Under the pieces are notes generated by a model, which ran no database searches, was not told where the DNA came from, and worked only from the letters and a program-made list of their open reading frames with translations. Source: Pseudacidovorax intermedius (GTDB taxonomy: Bacteria; Pseudomonadota; Gammaproteobacteria; Burkholderiales; Burkholderiaceae_C). Taken from it: DNA of 64,000 nt. Position 1 is the stretch's first letter. Each line of letters starts with the position of its first letter. Of the stretch, positions 46,926-55,429 are shown piece after piece. Location of the stretch: positions 62,001 through 126,000 of the forward strand of contig NZ_QQAV01000004.1 in assembly GCF_003350475.1 (NCBI RefSeq). Direction: 5' to 3'. A program made the position numbers and the translations under genes.

Positions 46926-48038
46926 ATGAACCTTCAAGCCATCCTCGCCCTGCCCTGGACCCAGACCCTGATCGCCGCCGTGGTGGCGGTGGTCATCGCC
47001 CTTGTCATCTTCCGCGTGGGCCGCGCCGTGCTCATGCGCGTGACGCGGCCGCTTCCGGTGGTCCACACGGTGGTGCAGGCGGCGCGCGCACCCGCCAGTG
47101 CCGTGCTGCCCTTGCTGGCCCTGCAAACGGTCTGGCAAGCCGCGCCGGATGACCTGGAATTCATCGGCAACATCCGCCACCTCAACGGGCTGCTGCTGAT
47201 CGTGTGCCTGACCTGGCTGGTCGTGCGGCTGATCGGCGGCCTGGCCGACGGCATCATCGCCCGCCATCCGGTGGATGTGGCCGACAACATGGCCGCACGG
47301 CGCATCCTCACGCAGGCGCGCGTGCTCTCCCGCACGGCGATGGTGGTGGCGGTGATCATCGGCGCGGCCATGGCCCTGATGACCTTTCCAGGCGCGCGGC
47401 AAGTCGGTGCCAGCCTGCTTGCGTCGGCCGGTGTGATCGGTATCGTCGGCGGTCTGGCGGCCAAGCCGGTGTTCAGCAACCTGATCGCGGGCATCCAGAT
47501 CGCGCTGACCCAGCCGATCCGCATCGACGACGTGCTGATCGTCGAGGGCGAATGGGGCCGCGTCGAAGAGATCACCGGCACCTACGTCGTGCTGCGCATC
47601 TGGGACGACCGCCGCCTGATCATTCCCCTCAACTACTTCATGGAGAAGCCCTTCCAGAACTGGACGCGCAACAGCTCGCAGCTGCTGGGCTCGGTCTTCC
47701 TGTTCGTGGACTACGGGATGCCGCTGGCGCCGCTGCGCGCCGAGGTGGAGCGGGTGGTCAAGGCCGCGCCCGAGTGGGACGGCCGCTTCTTCAACCTGGT
47801 GGTGACCGACGCCACCGAGCGCACCATGCAATTGCGCATCCTGTGCACCGCCGCCAGCTCGGGCCTGGCCTGGGACCTGCGGTGCCGCGTGCGCGAGGGC
47901 GTGATCGACTTCATGCAGCGCGAGTACCCGCAGTTCCTGCCACGCATGCGGATCGAAGGTGAGCCGGGGGCTGCCCGACGCGAACGCACCGGCGAGGACA
48001 TCGGCGCAAGCGCGCTGGCGCAACCGGGCGCTCTCTGA
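46926..48038 (+). CDS. MscS-family mechanosensitive channel
   Basis: A 370-residue channel protein. GGAG precedes the ATG at 46926, and an upstream in-frame ATG adds only low-complexity sequence. It has about four N-terminal helices before the pore helix. The conserved block ASAGVIGIVGGLAAKPVFSNLIAGIQIALTQPIRIDDVLIVEG is the MscS pore helix TM3 and the start of the beta domain. The C-terminal cytoplasmic cage follows. It would release solutes on hypo-osmotic shock or act in slow conductance. It lies 57 nt after the FUSC gene and could be co-transcribed. Confidence 0.9.
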   Translation: MNLQAILALPWTQTLIAAVVAVVIALVIFRVGRAVLMRVTRPLPVVHTVVQAARAPASAVLPLLALQTVWQAAPDDLEFIGNIRHLNGLLLIVCLTWLVVRLIGGLADGIIARHPVDVADNMAARRILTQARVLSRTAMVVAVIIGAAMALMTFPGARQVGASLLASAGVIGIVGGLAAKPVFSNLIAGIQIALTQPIRIDDVLIVEGEWGRVEEITGTYVVLRIWDDRRLIIPLNYFMEKPFQNWTRNSSQLLGSVFLFVDYGMPLAPLRAEVERVVKAAPEWDGRFFNLVVTDATERTMQLRILCTAASSGLAWDLRCRVREGVIDFMQREYPQFLPRMRIEGEPGAARRERTGEDIGASALAQPGAL

Positions 48039-48102
48039 AGCGCTGCGCCGCCGCCGAGACACGCGGCAGACCCGTCCGCGATCCGGCGGTGTGCGGCGGC
48101 AC

Positions 48103-48612
48103 TCAGCCGCTTCGGCGCCCGCGAGGGGCCTTGGGCAGCTCGGCCTGCGCGGCAAGTTCGAGTGCCCGCGCCTCCAGCCGGTCCAGGCCATCGAGGAAGG
48201 GCTGCTGCGACTCGCCCAGTGCCTGCAGCAACTGTTCGTTGAGCTCGGTCACCAGCGGATAGAGCGCGTCGTAGATCCCCTGACCCCGCTCGCTGAGCGC
48301 GACCGCCACGTGCCGCCGGTCGCCGCTCGCCCGCTGCCGCAGCACCAGCCCCTTGTCGACCAGCGAACCGAGCGCGCGCGAGGTGCGCACCCGGTCCAGC
48401 TGCGTCTGCTGCGCCAGCTCGGACGAGCCCATGGGCCCCTTGCCTGCCAGCGTGGCGATCAACCGCCATTCGCGCCGGGTGATGCCGAAGCGCCCCTCGC
48501 ACAGCCGCAGCACCATGCTGCCCGCCACCGCGATCACGCGCGACATGCGATACAGCAGCAGCGGATCGAGGGAGGCCGGACGGGCGGAGGCCGCGTGGGG
48601 ACGGCGGGTCAT
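48103..48612 (-). CDS. MarR family transcriptional regulator
   Basis: A 169-residue winged-helix repressor. The recognition region is TRREWRLIATLAGKGPMGSSELAQQTQLDRVRTSRALGSLVDKGLV and the wing is RQRASGDRRHVAVALSERG. It is divergent from the Bug-protein gene with a 92-bp gap that contains a perfect palindrome at 48631-48647, so it probably represses both itself and the Bug-sulfatase pair until a small (often aromatic) ligand binds. Confidence 0.9.
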   Translation of the reverse strand: MTRRPHAASARPASLDPLLLYRMSRVIAVAGSMVLRLCEGRFGITRREWRLIATLAGKGPMGSSELAQQTQLDRVRTSRALGSLVDKGLVLRQRASGDRRHVAVALSERGQGIYDALYPLVTELNEQLLQALGESQQPFLDGLDRLEARALELAAQAELPKAPRGRRSG

Positions 48613-48630
48613 GGGGTAAATCCGAGGGAT

Positions 48631-48647
48631 GATGGATCTGATCCATC
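48631..48647. promoter_or_regulatory. MarR operator palindrome
   Basis: GATGGATC-T-GATCCATC is a perfect 8+1+8 inverted repeat. It starts 19 nt upstream of the MarR ATG and 58 nt before the Bug ATG, and a TACAGT hexamer (48661-48666) lies just beyond it toward the Bug gene. Size, symmetry and position fit a MarR dimer site. Confidence 0.75.
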
Positions 48648-48704
48648 GATTGTGGCGGCCCTACAGTCGCGCGAGCTTCATTTCGAGCGATCCGGTAGTC
48701 ACCC

Positions 48705-49676
48705 ATGAGTCCACGCAGAACATTCCACCGCTTCGCCGCGGCCCTGGCCCTTGCCGCCCTGGCAGGCACAGCCTCCGCGCAGCCGGCACTCGACGGCCCC
48801 CTGCGCATCGTCGTCGGCTACGCCCCCGGCGGCGCCACCGATCGCGTCGCCCGCATCGTGGCCGACCGCCTCACCGCCAAGCTGGGCGTGCCCGTCGTGG
48901 TGGACAACAAGGCAGGCGCGGGTGGCCGCCTGGCCGCCCAGCAGGTCAAAAACACGCCCGCCGGCCAGAACGTGATCATGGTGGCCAACCCGGCCGTCAT
49001 GGTGGTGGCGCCGCTGGTCTTCAAGGACAACGGCTACGACCCGGAGCGCGATTTCCAGCCGCTGTCCAACGTCAACAACTACGAGTTCGGCCTGGTGGTG
49101 GGCAGCGCGGTGCCGGTCAAGCAGTTGTCGCACCTGCTGGCCTGGATGAAGGCCAACCCCGAGAAGGCCAACGTGGGCGTGCCGGCCACCGGCAGCCTGC
49201 CGCACTTCTTCGCGCTCATGCTGGGCCAGAAGGCGCAGGTCAAGACCGAGGTGGTGGGCTACCGCGGCTCTTCCACGGTGATGACCGACCTGATCGGCGG
49301 CCAGATCCCCATCGCCGTCGACACCTTCGACGTGCTGCTGCCGCAGCATGAATCGGGCAAGGTGCGCATCCTGGCGGTCTCGAGCGCCAAGCGCTCGGCC
49401 TTCGCACCCGACGTGCCCACCTTCAAGGAAGCCGGCCTGGACATCACGGCCGTGGGCTGGAACGCCTTCTTCGCCCCAGCCTCGATGCCGCGCGACAAGG
49501 CCGACCGCCTGGCACGCGAGATCCACGACGTGATGCAGGAACCCGACACCCAGCGCAAGTTCACCGACGCCAGGATGCAGCCGGTGGTCAGCACCCGCGC
49601 CGAAACCGAGGCGATGCTCAAGGCCTTCCGCGCCCAGTGGGCACCTGTCGTCAAGACCTCGGGCTACCAGCCATGA
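48705..49676 (+). CDS. Bug-type (TctC) periplasmic binding protein
   Basis: A 323-residue exported solute-binding protein of the Bug/TctC family, very expanded in Burkholderiales. The signal peptide ends near TASAQ-P. Family marks are RIVVGYAPGGATDRVARIVADRL, VVDNKAGAGGRLAA, the GVPATGSLPHFFALML ligand loop and VPTFKEAGLD. No TctA/TctB membrane genes are adjacent, so it is an orphan; many such proteins are thought to share permeases or to act as sensors. It is coupled to a sulfatase by ATGA, suggesting that its ligand is related to a sulfate ester. Confidence 0.92.
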   Translation: MSPRRTFHRFAAALALAALAGTASAQPALDGPLRIVVGYAPGGATDRVARIVADRLTAKLGVPVVVDNKAGAGGRLAAQQVKNTPAGQNVIMVANPAVMVVAPLVFKDNGYDPERDFQPLSNVNNYEFGLVVGSAVPVKQLSHLLAWMKANPEKANVGVPATGSLPHFFALMLGQKAQVKTEVVGYRGSSTVMTDLIGGQIPIAVDTFDVLLPQHESGKVRILAVSSAKRSAFAPDVPTFKEAGLDITAVGWNAFFAPASMPRDKADRLAREIHDVMQEPDTQRKFTDARMQPVVSTRAETEAMLKAFRAQWAPVVKTSGYQP

Positions 49677-51013
49677 ACGCCACCACCACCGCCGGGGCTG
49701 GCCGCCCCAACATCATCTTCATCGTCGCCGACGATCTGGGCTACGCCGACCTGGGCTGCTACGGCGGGCGCGACGCGCCCTTCGGCAAGGTCTCGCCAGT
49801 GCTGGACCAGCTGGCTGCGGACGGCCTGCTGCTGACCCAGGGCTACGCCAATTCGCCCGTGTGCTCGCCCACGCGCTTCGGCATGATCACCGGCCGCTAC
49901 CAGTACCGGCTGCGCGGCGCCGCCGAGGAGCCGATCAACAGCAAGAGCCGCGGCAGCACCACGCTGGGTCTGCCACCCTCGCACCCCACCCTGCCCTCGC
50001 TGCTCAAGGACGCCGGCTACCGCACCGCCCTGATCGGCAAGTGGCACCTGGGCTATCCGCCCGCCTTCGGGCCGCTGCGCTCGGGCTACGAGGAGTTCTT
50101 CGGGCCGCTGTCGGGCGGGGTGGACTACTTCACCCACTGCGACAGCCGCGGCACGCACGACCTGTTCTTCGGCGAGGACGAGAGGCACGACGAGGGCTAC
50201 CTCACCGACCTGTTCTCCCACCGCGCCGTGGACTACGTCGAGCGCATGGCCCCCGGCGATGCGCCCTTCTTCCTGAGCCTGCACTACACCGCGCCGCACT
50301 GGCCCTGGGAAACGCGCGAGGACGCTGGCCGCGCCCCTGCCGTCAAGGACAACCTGTTCGACTTGGCCGGCGGCAACATCCACGTCTACCGCCGCATGAT
50401 CCACCACATGGACGAAGGCATCGGCTGGATCGTGGACGCCTTGCGCCGCACCGGCCAACTGGACAACACCCTCATCGTCTTCACCAGCGACAACGGCGGC
50501 GAGCGCTTCTCGGACAACTGGCCCCTGGTGGGCGGAAAGATGGACCTGACCGAAGGCGGCATCCGCGTGCCGTGGATCGCCCATTGGCCGGCCACCGTCG
50601 CCCCCGGCAGCCGCAGCGAGCAGCTGTGCATGACCATGGACTGGTCGGCCACCATGCTCGACGCCGCTGGCGTCGCCGCAGATCCCGAGTACCCGCTGGA
50701 TGGCGTCTCGCTCATGCCCGTGCTGCGCGACCCCGCCGCCACCTTCGCGCGGCCGCTGCACTGGCGCATGAACCACCGCGGCCAGCGCGCCCTGCGCGAC
50801 GGCCGCTGGAAGTACCTGCGCGTGGATGGACACGACTACCTGTTCGACATCCCGGCCGACGAACGCGAGCGGGCCAATCTGGCGCCGCGCGAGCCCGCCC
50901 GACTGGCCGCCATGCGCCAGCAATGGGAAGACTGGAACGCCACCATGCCGCCCATCCCCGAGGACGCCACCGTCAGCTTGGGCTACTCGTACAAGGACAT
51001 GCCGCAGCGCTGA
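49673..51013 (+). CDS. sulfatase (formylglycine-dependent)
   Basis: A 446-residue arylsulfatase-type hydrolase. Metal ligands begin in IIFIVADDLGYAD. The active-site Cys64 lies in CSPTRFGMITGRY, the C-x-P-x-R motif that is oxidised to formylglycine. Other active-site parts are GKWHLG, HYTAPHWPW and FTSDNGGERF. There is no signal peptide, so it should act in the cytoplasm on an imported sulfate ester, unlike most arylsulfatases. Its start overlaps the Bug stop (ATGA). No formylglycine-generating enzyme gene is in the window. Phosphonate or choline-sulfate hydrolases are related alternatives. Confidence 0.9.
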   Translation: MNATTTAGAGRPNIIFIVADDLGYADLGCYGGRDAPFGKVSPVLDQLAADGLLLTQGYANSPVCSPTRFGMITGRYQYRLRGAAEEPINSKSRGSTTLGLPPSHPTLPSLLKDAGYRTALIGKWHLGYPPAFGPLRSGYEEFFGPLSGGVDYFTHCDSRGTHDLFFGEDERHDEGYLTDLFSHRAVDYVERMAPGDAPFFLSLHYTAPHWPWETREDAGRAPAVKDNLFDLAGGNIHVYRRMIHHMDEGIGWIVDALRRTGQLDNTLIVFTSDNGGERFSDNWPLVGGKMDLTEGGIRVPWIAHWPATVAPGSRSEQLCMTMDWSATMLDAAGVAADPEYPLDGVSLMPVLRDPAATFARPLHWRMNHRGQRALRDGRWKYLRVDGHDYLFDIPADERERANLAPREPARLAAMRQQWEDWNATMPPIPEDATVSLGYSYKDMPQR

Positions 51014-51145
51014 GCGCACCCGCTGGCCGGAAAGGCCTGCGCCTTCCTAGAATCCTCCGAGGCACCCGGCCCGCCCCATTCCGGTGGCGCTGCGCCTGCA
51101 GCCCCTGGCGCGGGGTGGCGGTGCCATCCGCATTGGGAGGACGCG

Positions 51146-51658
51146 ATGCAACCGCTGAGCTTCGGCCGCTGGGAACACTGGATGCTGGCATCGGCCGTGG
51201 TCATGGGGCTGGCGGCCCTGGCCTGGCGCCTCTGGGATGGATCGCGCGCCTGGCGGCAGCGCCACCACCGCATCGACACGGCCCGCTCGCGCTCGGGCAC
51301 CCTGGCCATGCCGCTGCAAGGCGGCAACGCCAGCGCCATGGCCAGCCCGCCCGCACCACCGCCCGCGGCGGCCCGGCCCGCGCCCCACAGCGCGCTGTAC
51401 GACAACCCGCATCCGACGCTGCGCATCCAGTACACGGACATCTACGGCCAGGCCTCGGACCGGGTGATCACGGTGGAACGGCTGGATCTGTACCGCCAGG
51501 TCATCGTCGCGCGCGGCACCGGGCGCGAGGACCTGCGCACGCTCTCCATCGGCCGCATCCGCATCGCGCGGGACGCCGGCACCGGCGCCCACTTCAGCCT
51601 GGGCCAGTGGATCGACCGCATGCGCAGCCGCCAGGCCGGAACGGCCCACGACGCGTGA
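51146..51658 (+). CDS. single-helix membrane protein with WYL-like C-terminal domain
   Basis: A 170-residue protein I do not recognise as a named family. One membrane helix near residues 11-28 (MLASAVVMGLAALAWRLW) is followed by a basic stretch, a Pro/Ala linker (about 58-80) and a small beta-rich domain: LRIQYTDIYGQASDRVITVERL then IVARGTGREDLRTLSIGRIRIA. That pattern resembles the WYL fold found in regulators that bind ligands or nucleic acids. A TAGAAT hexamer at 51048-51053 may be its -10. A good purine-rich signal (GGGAGGA) precedes the ATG. It is 58 nt from the start of the histidine kinase. Confidence 0.6.
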   Translation: MQPLSFGRWEHWMLASAVVMGLAALAWRLWDGSRAWRQRHHRIDTARSRSGTLAMPLQGGNASAMASPPAPPPAAARPAPHSALYDNPHPTLRIQYTDIYGQASDRVITVERLDLYRQVIVARGTGREDLRTLSIGRIRIARDAGTGAHFSLGQWIDRMRSRQAGTAHDA

Positions 51659-51716
51659 TCCGCTGACATCGGCACACCGGCGGCGCCACCATAATCCGGC
51701 CGCACTTCCGCGACCT

Positions 51717-54536
51717 ATGCGTGCCGCATCCGTCCCCACCCACTGGCCCTTCGTCCGAGGCGAATGCGCCGCCCTCGCGCGCGCGCTAACCCATGACTGC
51801 TGCCCCTTGGGGCCGCCCGAGCAATGGCCGCCGACGCTGCGCATGCTGATCGACATGATGATGCCGTCGCAGGCGGAGATCGTGCTCTTCTGGGGCCAGG
51901 ACTACGTCGCCTTCTACAACGACACTTACGCGCCCACCATCGGCAACAAGCATCCCGCCGCCTTCGGCCGGCCCGCGCGGGAGCACTGGAGCGAACTCTG
52001 GGACGACCTGCAGCCGCTGCTGGACCGCGTGCTGCACTTCGGCGAGACGGTGGCCGCCCAGGACCGGCCCTTCCGCATCAACCGCCACGGGCAGATGGAG
52101 GACGTGTTCTTCGACATCTCCTACTCGCCCGTGCGCGAGCATGACGGCCGCATCTGCGGGGTGCTGTGCATCGTCAAGGAGACCACCGCCCGCGTGAACG
52201 CCACGCGCCGCCTGGCCGCCAGCGAAGCCCACCTGCGCGAGATGGAAGAGCAATGGCGGCTGGCCCAGGCGGCCGGCGGCGTGGGCGTGTTCGTGCTCGA
52301 CATCCCGGGCGACACCGTCACTGCCTCGCCCGGCTTCTACCGCGCCTTCGGGCTGCCGGCCCATGCCGCGCCCGTGCCCTCCTCGGTGCTGGAGAGCCTG
52401 AAGGTGCCCGGCGAGGCGGAGGGCATGTCCGACACCCGCAGCCGCAGCGATGGCAGCGCCCCGCTCGATGTCGAGTACCGCATCCGCCGCGCCGACGACG
52501 GCCGGCTGCGCTGGATCTGGCGCCGCGCCGAGATCGTGCGCGACAGCACCGGCACGCCCTTGCTCATGCGCGGCGTGGTGCAGGACGTGACCGTGCGCCA
52601 CCTGGCCCAGGCCACTCTGCGCGAAAGCGAGGCGCGCTTTCGCGCCCTCGCCCAGGCCGTGCCCAACCAGGTGTGGACGGCGGGGCCCGACGGCGCGCTG
52701 GACTGGGTCAACCAGCAGGTGCTCGACTACACCGGCGCCCGCCCGGACGAGCTTCTTGGCCACCGATGGCTGGCGACCCTGCACCCCGAGGACCACTCCT
52801 CGATGCGTGCCGCCTGGGCCCGTGCCTGCACCGGGCTGACGTCCTACAGTACCGAGCTTCGCCTGCGCCGCTACGACGGCCGCTGGCGCTGGCAGCTGGT
52901 GCGCGCGCAGCCCGTGCAGGGCGGCGACGGCAGCGTGCGCTGGATCGGCACCACCACCGACATCGAGGACCAGAAGGCCGCACAGGCGCAACTGGAGGCC
53001 ATGAACTCCACCCTGGCGCAGCGGGTGGAGGAACGCACGCGCGACCGCGACCGGCTGTGGCAGCTGTCCACCGACGTGATGGTGATCGCCGACCTGGGCG
53101 GCCGCATCCTGCACGTCAACCCGGCCTGGTACGCCATCCTCGGCTGGCGCGAGGAGGAACTGCTGGGTGGCCAGTTGCTGGACTATTCGCATCCCGAGGA
53201 CCTGGCCGCTGCCGAACGCGAGTTCGAGCGACTGGCGCAGGGCATCCCCACGCTGCGCTACGAAGGCCGGATGCGCCACCGCGACGGCAGCTACCGCACG
53301 CTGTCGTGGACGGCCGTGCCCGACGCGCCCTATCTGCATGCGGTCGGCCGCGACGTGACGGCGCTGCGCGAGTCCGAGGCAAGGCTGCGCCACAGCCAGA
53401 AGATGGAAGCCATCGGCCAGCTCACCGGCGGCATCGCGCACGACTTCAACAACATGCTCCAGGGCATCACCGGCGCCATCGAGGTGATGCGGCGGCGCGT
53501 GGCCAAGGGCCAGACCGAGGGGCTGGAGCGCTTCATGGACAGCGCCACGCAATCGGCTCACCGCGCCGCCTCGCTGGTGCAGCGGCTGCTGGCCTTCTCG
53601 CGCCGCCAGTCGCTCGATCCGAAGCCGCTGGACGTCAACCATCTGGTGCGCTCCATGGAGGAGATGCTGCGCCGCACGCTGGGCGAGCATGTGCGCCTGG
53701 ACGTGGCGCTGGATACGCAAGCCTGCCTGGCCGTCGGCGACGAAAGCCAGCTGGAGAGCGCCATCCTCAACCTGGCCATCAACGCACGCGACGCCATGCC
53801 CTCGGGCGGCCTGCTGCGCATCGCCACCGCGCACCTGGCGGTGAAGGACGGCGAAATGGAGCCGCTGCGCCCTGGCCACTATGTCCGCATCACTGTGGCC
53901 GACACCGGCAGCGGCATGCCGCGCGACGTGCTGGCCAAGGCCTTCGACCCCTTCTTCACCACCAAGCCCATCGGCCAGGGCACCGGGCTCGGGCTGTCGA
54001 TGGTCTATGGCTTCGCCCAGCAGTCGGGCGGCCATGTGCGCATCGACAGCGTGCCCGACCAGGGCACCCGCGTGGACCTGTACCTGCCCTGCTCCAACGA
54101 GCCGCCCGCCGAGCAGCCGGAGGCGAGCCGCGATGCAGGCAGGCCGCTGGCGACCGAGGGCGAGGTCGTGCTGCTGGTGGAGGACGACCCGGGCGTGCGC
54201 CTGCTGGTTCGCGAGGTGCTGGTCGATCTGGGCTACCAGACGCTGGAGGCCGCCGACGGCCCATCGGCACTGCCCATCCTGCAGTCGAACCGCCGCATCG
54301 ACCTGCTGGTGAGCGATGTCGGCCTGCCAGGCCTCAACGGCCGGCAGGTGGCGGAGATCGCCCGCCAGCAGCGGCCGGGCCTGCGGGTGCTGTTCATGAC
54401 CGGCTATGCCGCACGCGCCGCGATCCGGTCGGAGTTCCTCGCGCCCGGCATGGACATGATCGCCAAGCCCTTCGACATCGAGGAACTCATCGAGCGCATC
54501 CGCGCGATGGTGGGACGCGGCCCGACCGAGCGCTGA
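51717..54536 (+). CDS. hybrid histidine kinase with four PAS-type sensor domains
   Basis: A 939-residue signalling protein with no membrane helix, so it is cytoplasmic. N-terminal PAS-like module (about 20-165, opening GPPEQWPPTLR), then PAS domains near 185-290 (with PAC), 300-420 and 440-555, a coiled coil at 415-440, a HisKA domain with phospho-acceptor His575 in GGIAHDFNN, and an HATPase with the N box LNLAINARDAM and G boxes (TGSGMP, GQGTGLGLSM). A C-terminal receiver domain (815-935) has the acidic pocket VEDDPGVR, phospho-acceptor Asp867 in VSDVGLPG and Lys in AKPFD. No DNA-binding output or partner regulator is adjacent. A CATAAT hexamer (51690-51695) is a candidate -10. Confidence 0.93.
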   Translation: MRAASVPTHWPFVRGECAALARALTHDCCPLGPPEQWPPTLRMLIDMMMPSQAEIVLFWGQDYVAFYNDTYAPTIGNKHPAAFGRPAREHWSELWDDLQPLLDRVLHFGETVAAQDRPFRINRHGQMEDVFFDISYSPVREHDGRICGVLCIVKETTARVNATRRLAASEAHLREMEEQWRLAQAAGGVGVFVLDIPGDTVTASPGFYRAFGLPAHAAPVPSSVLESLKVPGEAEGMSDTRSRSDGSAPLDVEYRIRRADDGRLRWIWRRAEIVRDSTGTPLLMRGVVQDVTVRHLAQATLRESEARFRALAQAVPNQVWTAGPDGALDWVNQQVLDYTGARPDELLGHRWLATLHPEDHSSMRAAWARACTGLTSYSTELRLRRYDGRWRWQLVRAQPVQGGDGSVRWIGTTTDIEDQKAAQAQLEAMNSTLAQRVEERTRDRDRLWQLSTDVMVIADLGGRILHVNPAWYAILGWREEELLGGQLLDYSHPEDLAAAEREFERLAQGIPTLRYEGRMRHRDGSYRTLSWTAVPDAPYLHAVGRDVTALRESEARLRHSQKMEAIGQLTGGIAHDFNNMLQGITGAIEVMRRRVAKGQTEGLERFMDSATQSAHRAASLVQRLLAFSRRQSLDPKPLDVNHLVRSMEEMLRRTLGEHVRLDVALDTQACLAVGDESQLESAILNLAINARDAMPSGGLLRIATAHLAVKDGEMEPLRPGHYVRITVADTGSGMPRDVLAKAFDPFFTTKPIGQGTGLGLSMVYGFAQQSGGHVRIDSVPDQGTRVDLYLPCSNEPPAEQPEASRDAGRPLATEGEVVLLVEDDPGVRLLVREVLVDLGYQTLEAADGPSALPILQSNRRIDLLVSDVGLPGLNGRQVAEIARQQRPGLRVLFMTGYAARAAIRSEFLAPGMDMIAKPFDIEELIERIRAMVGRGPTER

Positions 54537-54681
54537 GTCCTTGCGCACCCGCACCCCGCGGCACTGCCGAAACCGACCCTGCGAAGACCGCGCAGCCCGC
54601 GGTCCAGAACGCGCTGCCGGGCGCTGCTGAAGGCCCGCGCTGATTGGGGGGTCGCCTCATGGTCGACGCGGCGCGGCCCCT

Positions 54682-54687
54682 TAGAAT
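54682..54687 (+). promoter_or_regulatory. candidate -10 of the TRAP permease genes
   Basis: TAGAAT followed by CCGCCC lies 92 nt before the DctQ ATG, inside the 243-bp gap after the kinase gene. No clear -35 is seen. The rest of the gap shows no gene. Confidence 0.35.
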
Positions 54688-54779
54688 CCGCCCGCCTTTC
54701 GCACCCGGCTCGCGGCCCACAACGCCAGCGTGCCGGGTGTGTTCGTATCTGAGAGGCCCAATTCAAAAATGGAGTAGAC

Positions 54780-55409
54780 ATGCAAGGCTTGCTGAGGCTC
54801 TCGCGCACCATCGACTGGCTCAATGCGCAGGTGGGCAAAGTCGTGATCTGGCTGATCATGGCGTCGACCGCCATCAGTGCGCTCAACGCGCTGGTGCGCT
54901 ACATCTTCAACACCAGTTCCAATGCCTTCCTTGAAGTGCAGTGGTACCTGTTCGCCTGGTCCTTCCTGGTGGCTGCGGGCTTCACGCTGCTCAACCGGGA
55001 GCATGTGCGCATCGATGTGCTCAACAGCCGCCTGCCCAAGAAGGCGCAGATCTGGATCGACATCGTGGGCTTCACGCTCTTCCTCACGCCGGTGTGCCTG
55101 CTGGTGCTGTACTACACGGTGCCCATGACGATGCAGAAGTTCGCCTCGGGCGAAATGTCGGGCAACCCCGGCGGACTGATCCGCTGGCCGGTGTGGCTGG
55201 CGCTGCCGATCGGTTTCACCCTGCTGCTGCTGCAGGGCTGGTCCGAGCTGATCAAGCGCATCGCCTTCCTCACCGGCGATGGCCCTGACCCGACCGTCAA
55301 GCCCGGCGAGAAGACCGCCGAGGAAGAACTGGCCGAGGTGCTGCGCCAGCGCGCCGAAGCCGACGCCCGCAATGCCAACGCGGCCGCCACGGCGCCGCAG
55401 GCCCGCTGA
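54780..55409 (+). CDS. TRAP transporter small permease (DctQ/TakQ type)
   Basis: A 209-residue inner-membrane subunit with four helices (about residues 18-36, 55-73, 92-114 and 140-160). The motif SSNAFLEVQWYLFAWSFLVAAGFTL and NREHVRIDVL are typical of DctQ proteins. GGAG 5 nt before the ATG supports the start. A hydrophilic C-terminal tail (about 45 residues, Glu/Ala-rich) is longer than usual. The large permease follows after 20 nt. Confidence 0.92.
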   Translation: MQGLLRLSRTIDWLNAQVGKVVIWLIMASTAISALNALVRYIFNTSSNAFLEVQWYLFAWSFLVAAGFTLLNREHVRIDVLNSRLPKKAQIWIDIVGFTLFLTPVCLLVLYYTVPMTMQKFASGEMSGNPGGLIRWPVWLALPIGFTLLLLQGWSELIKRIAFLTGDGPDPTVKPGEKTAEEELAEVLRQRAEADARNANAAATAPQAR

Positions 55410-55429
55410 ACCGCACGGGAGTACACGAC

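Noticed and set aside
52166-54643. Open frame of about 825 codons in another phase of the histidine kinase gene
   Set aside because: It is Arg/Pro/Gly-rich shadow sequence with no motif, while the kinase frame has complete PAS, HisKA, HATPase and receiver domains.
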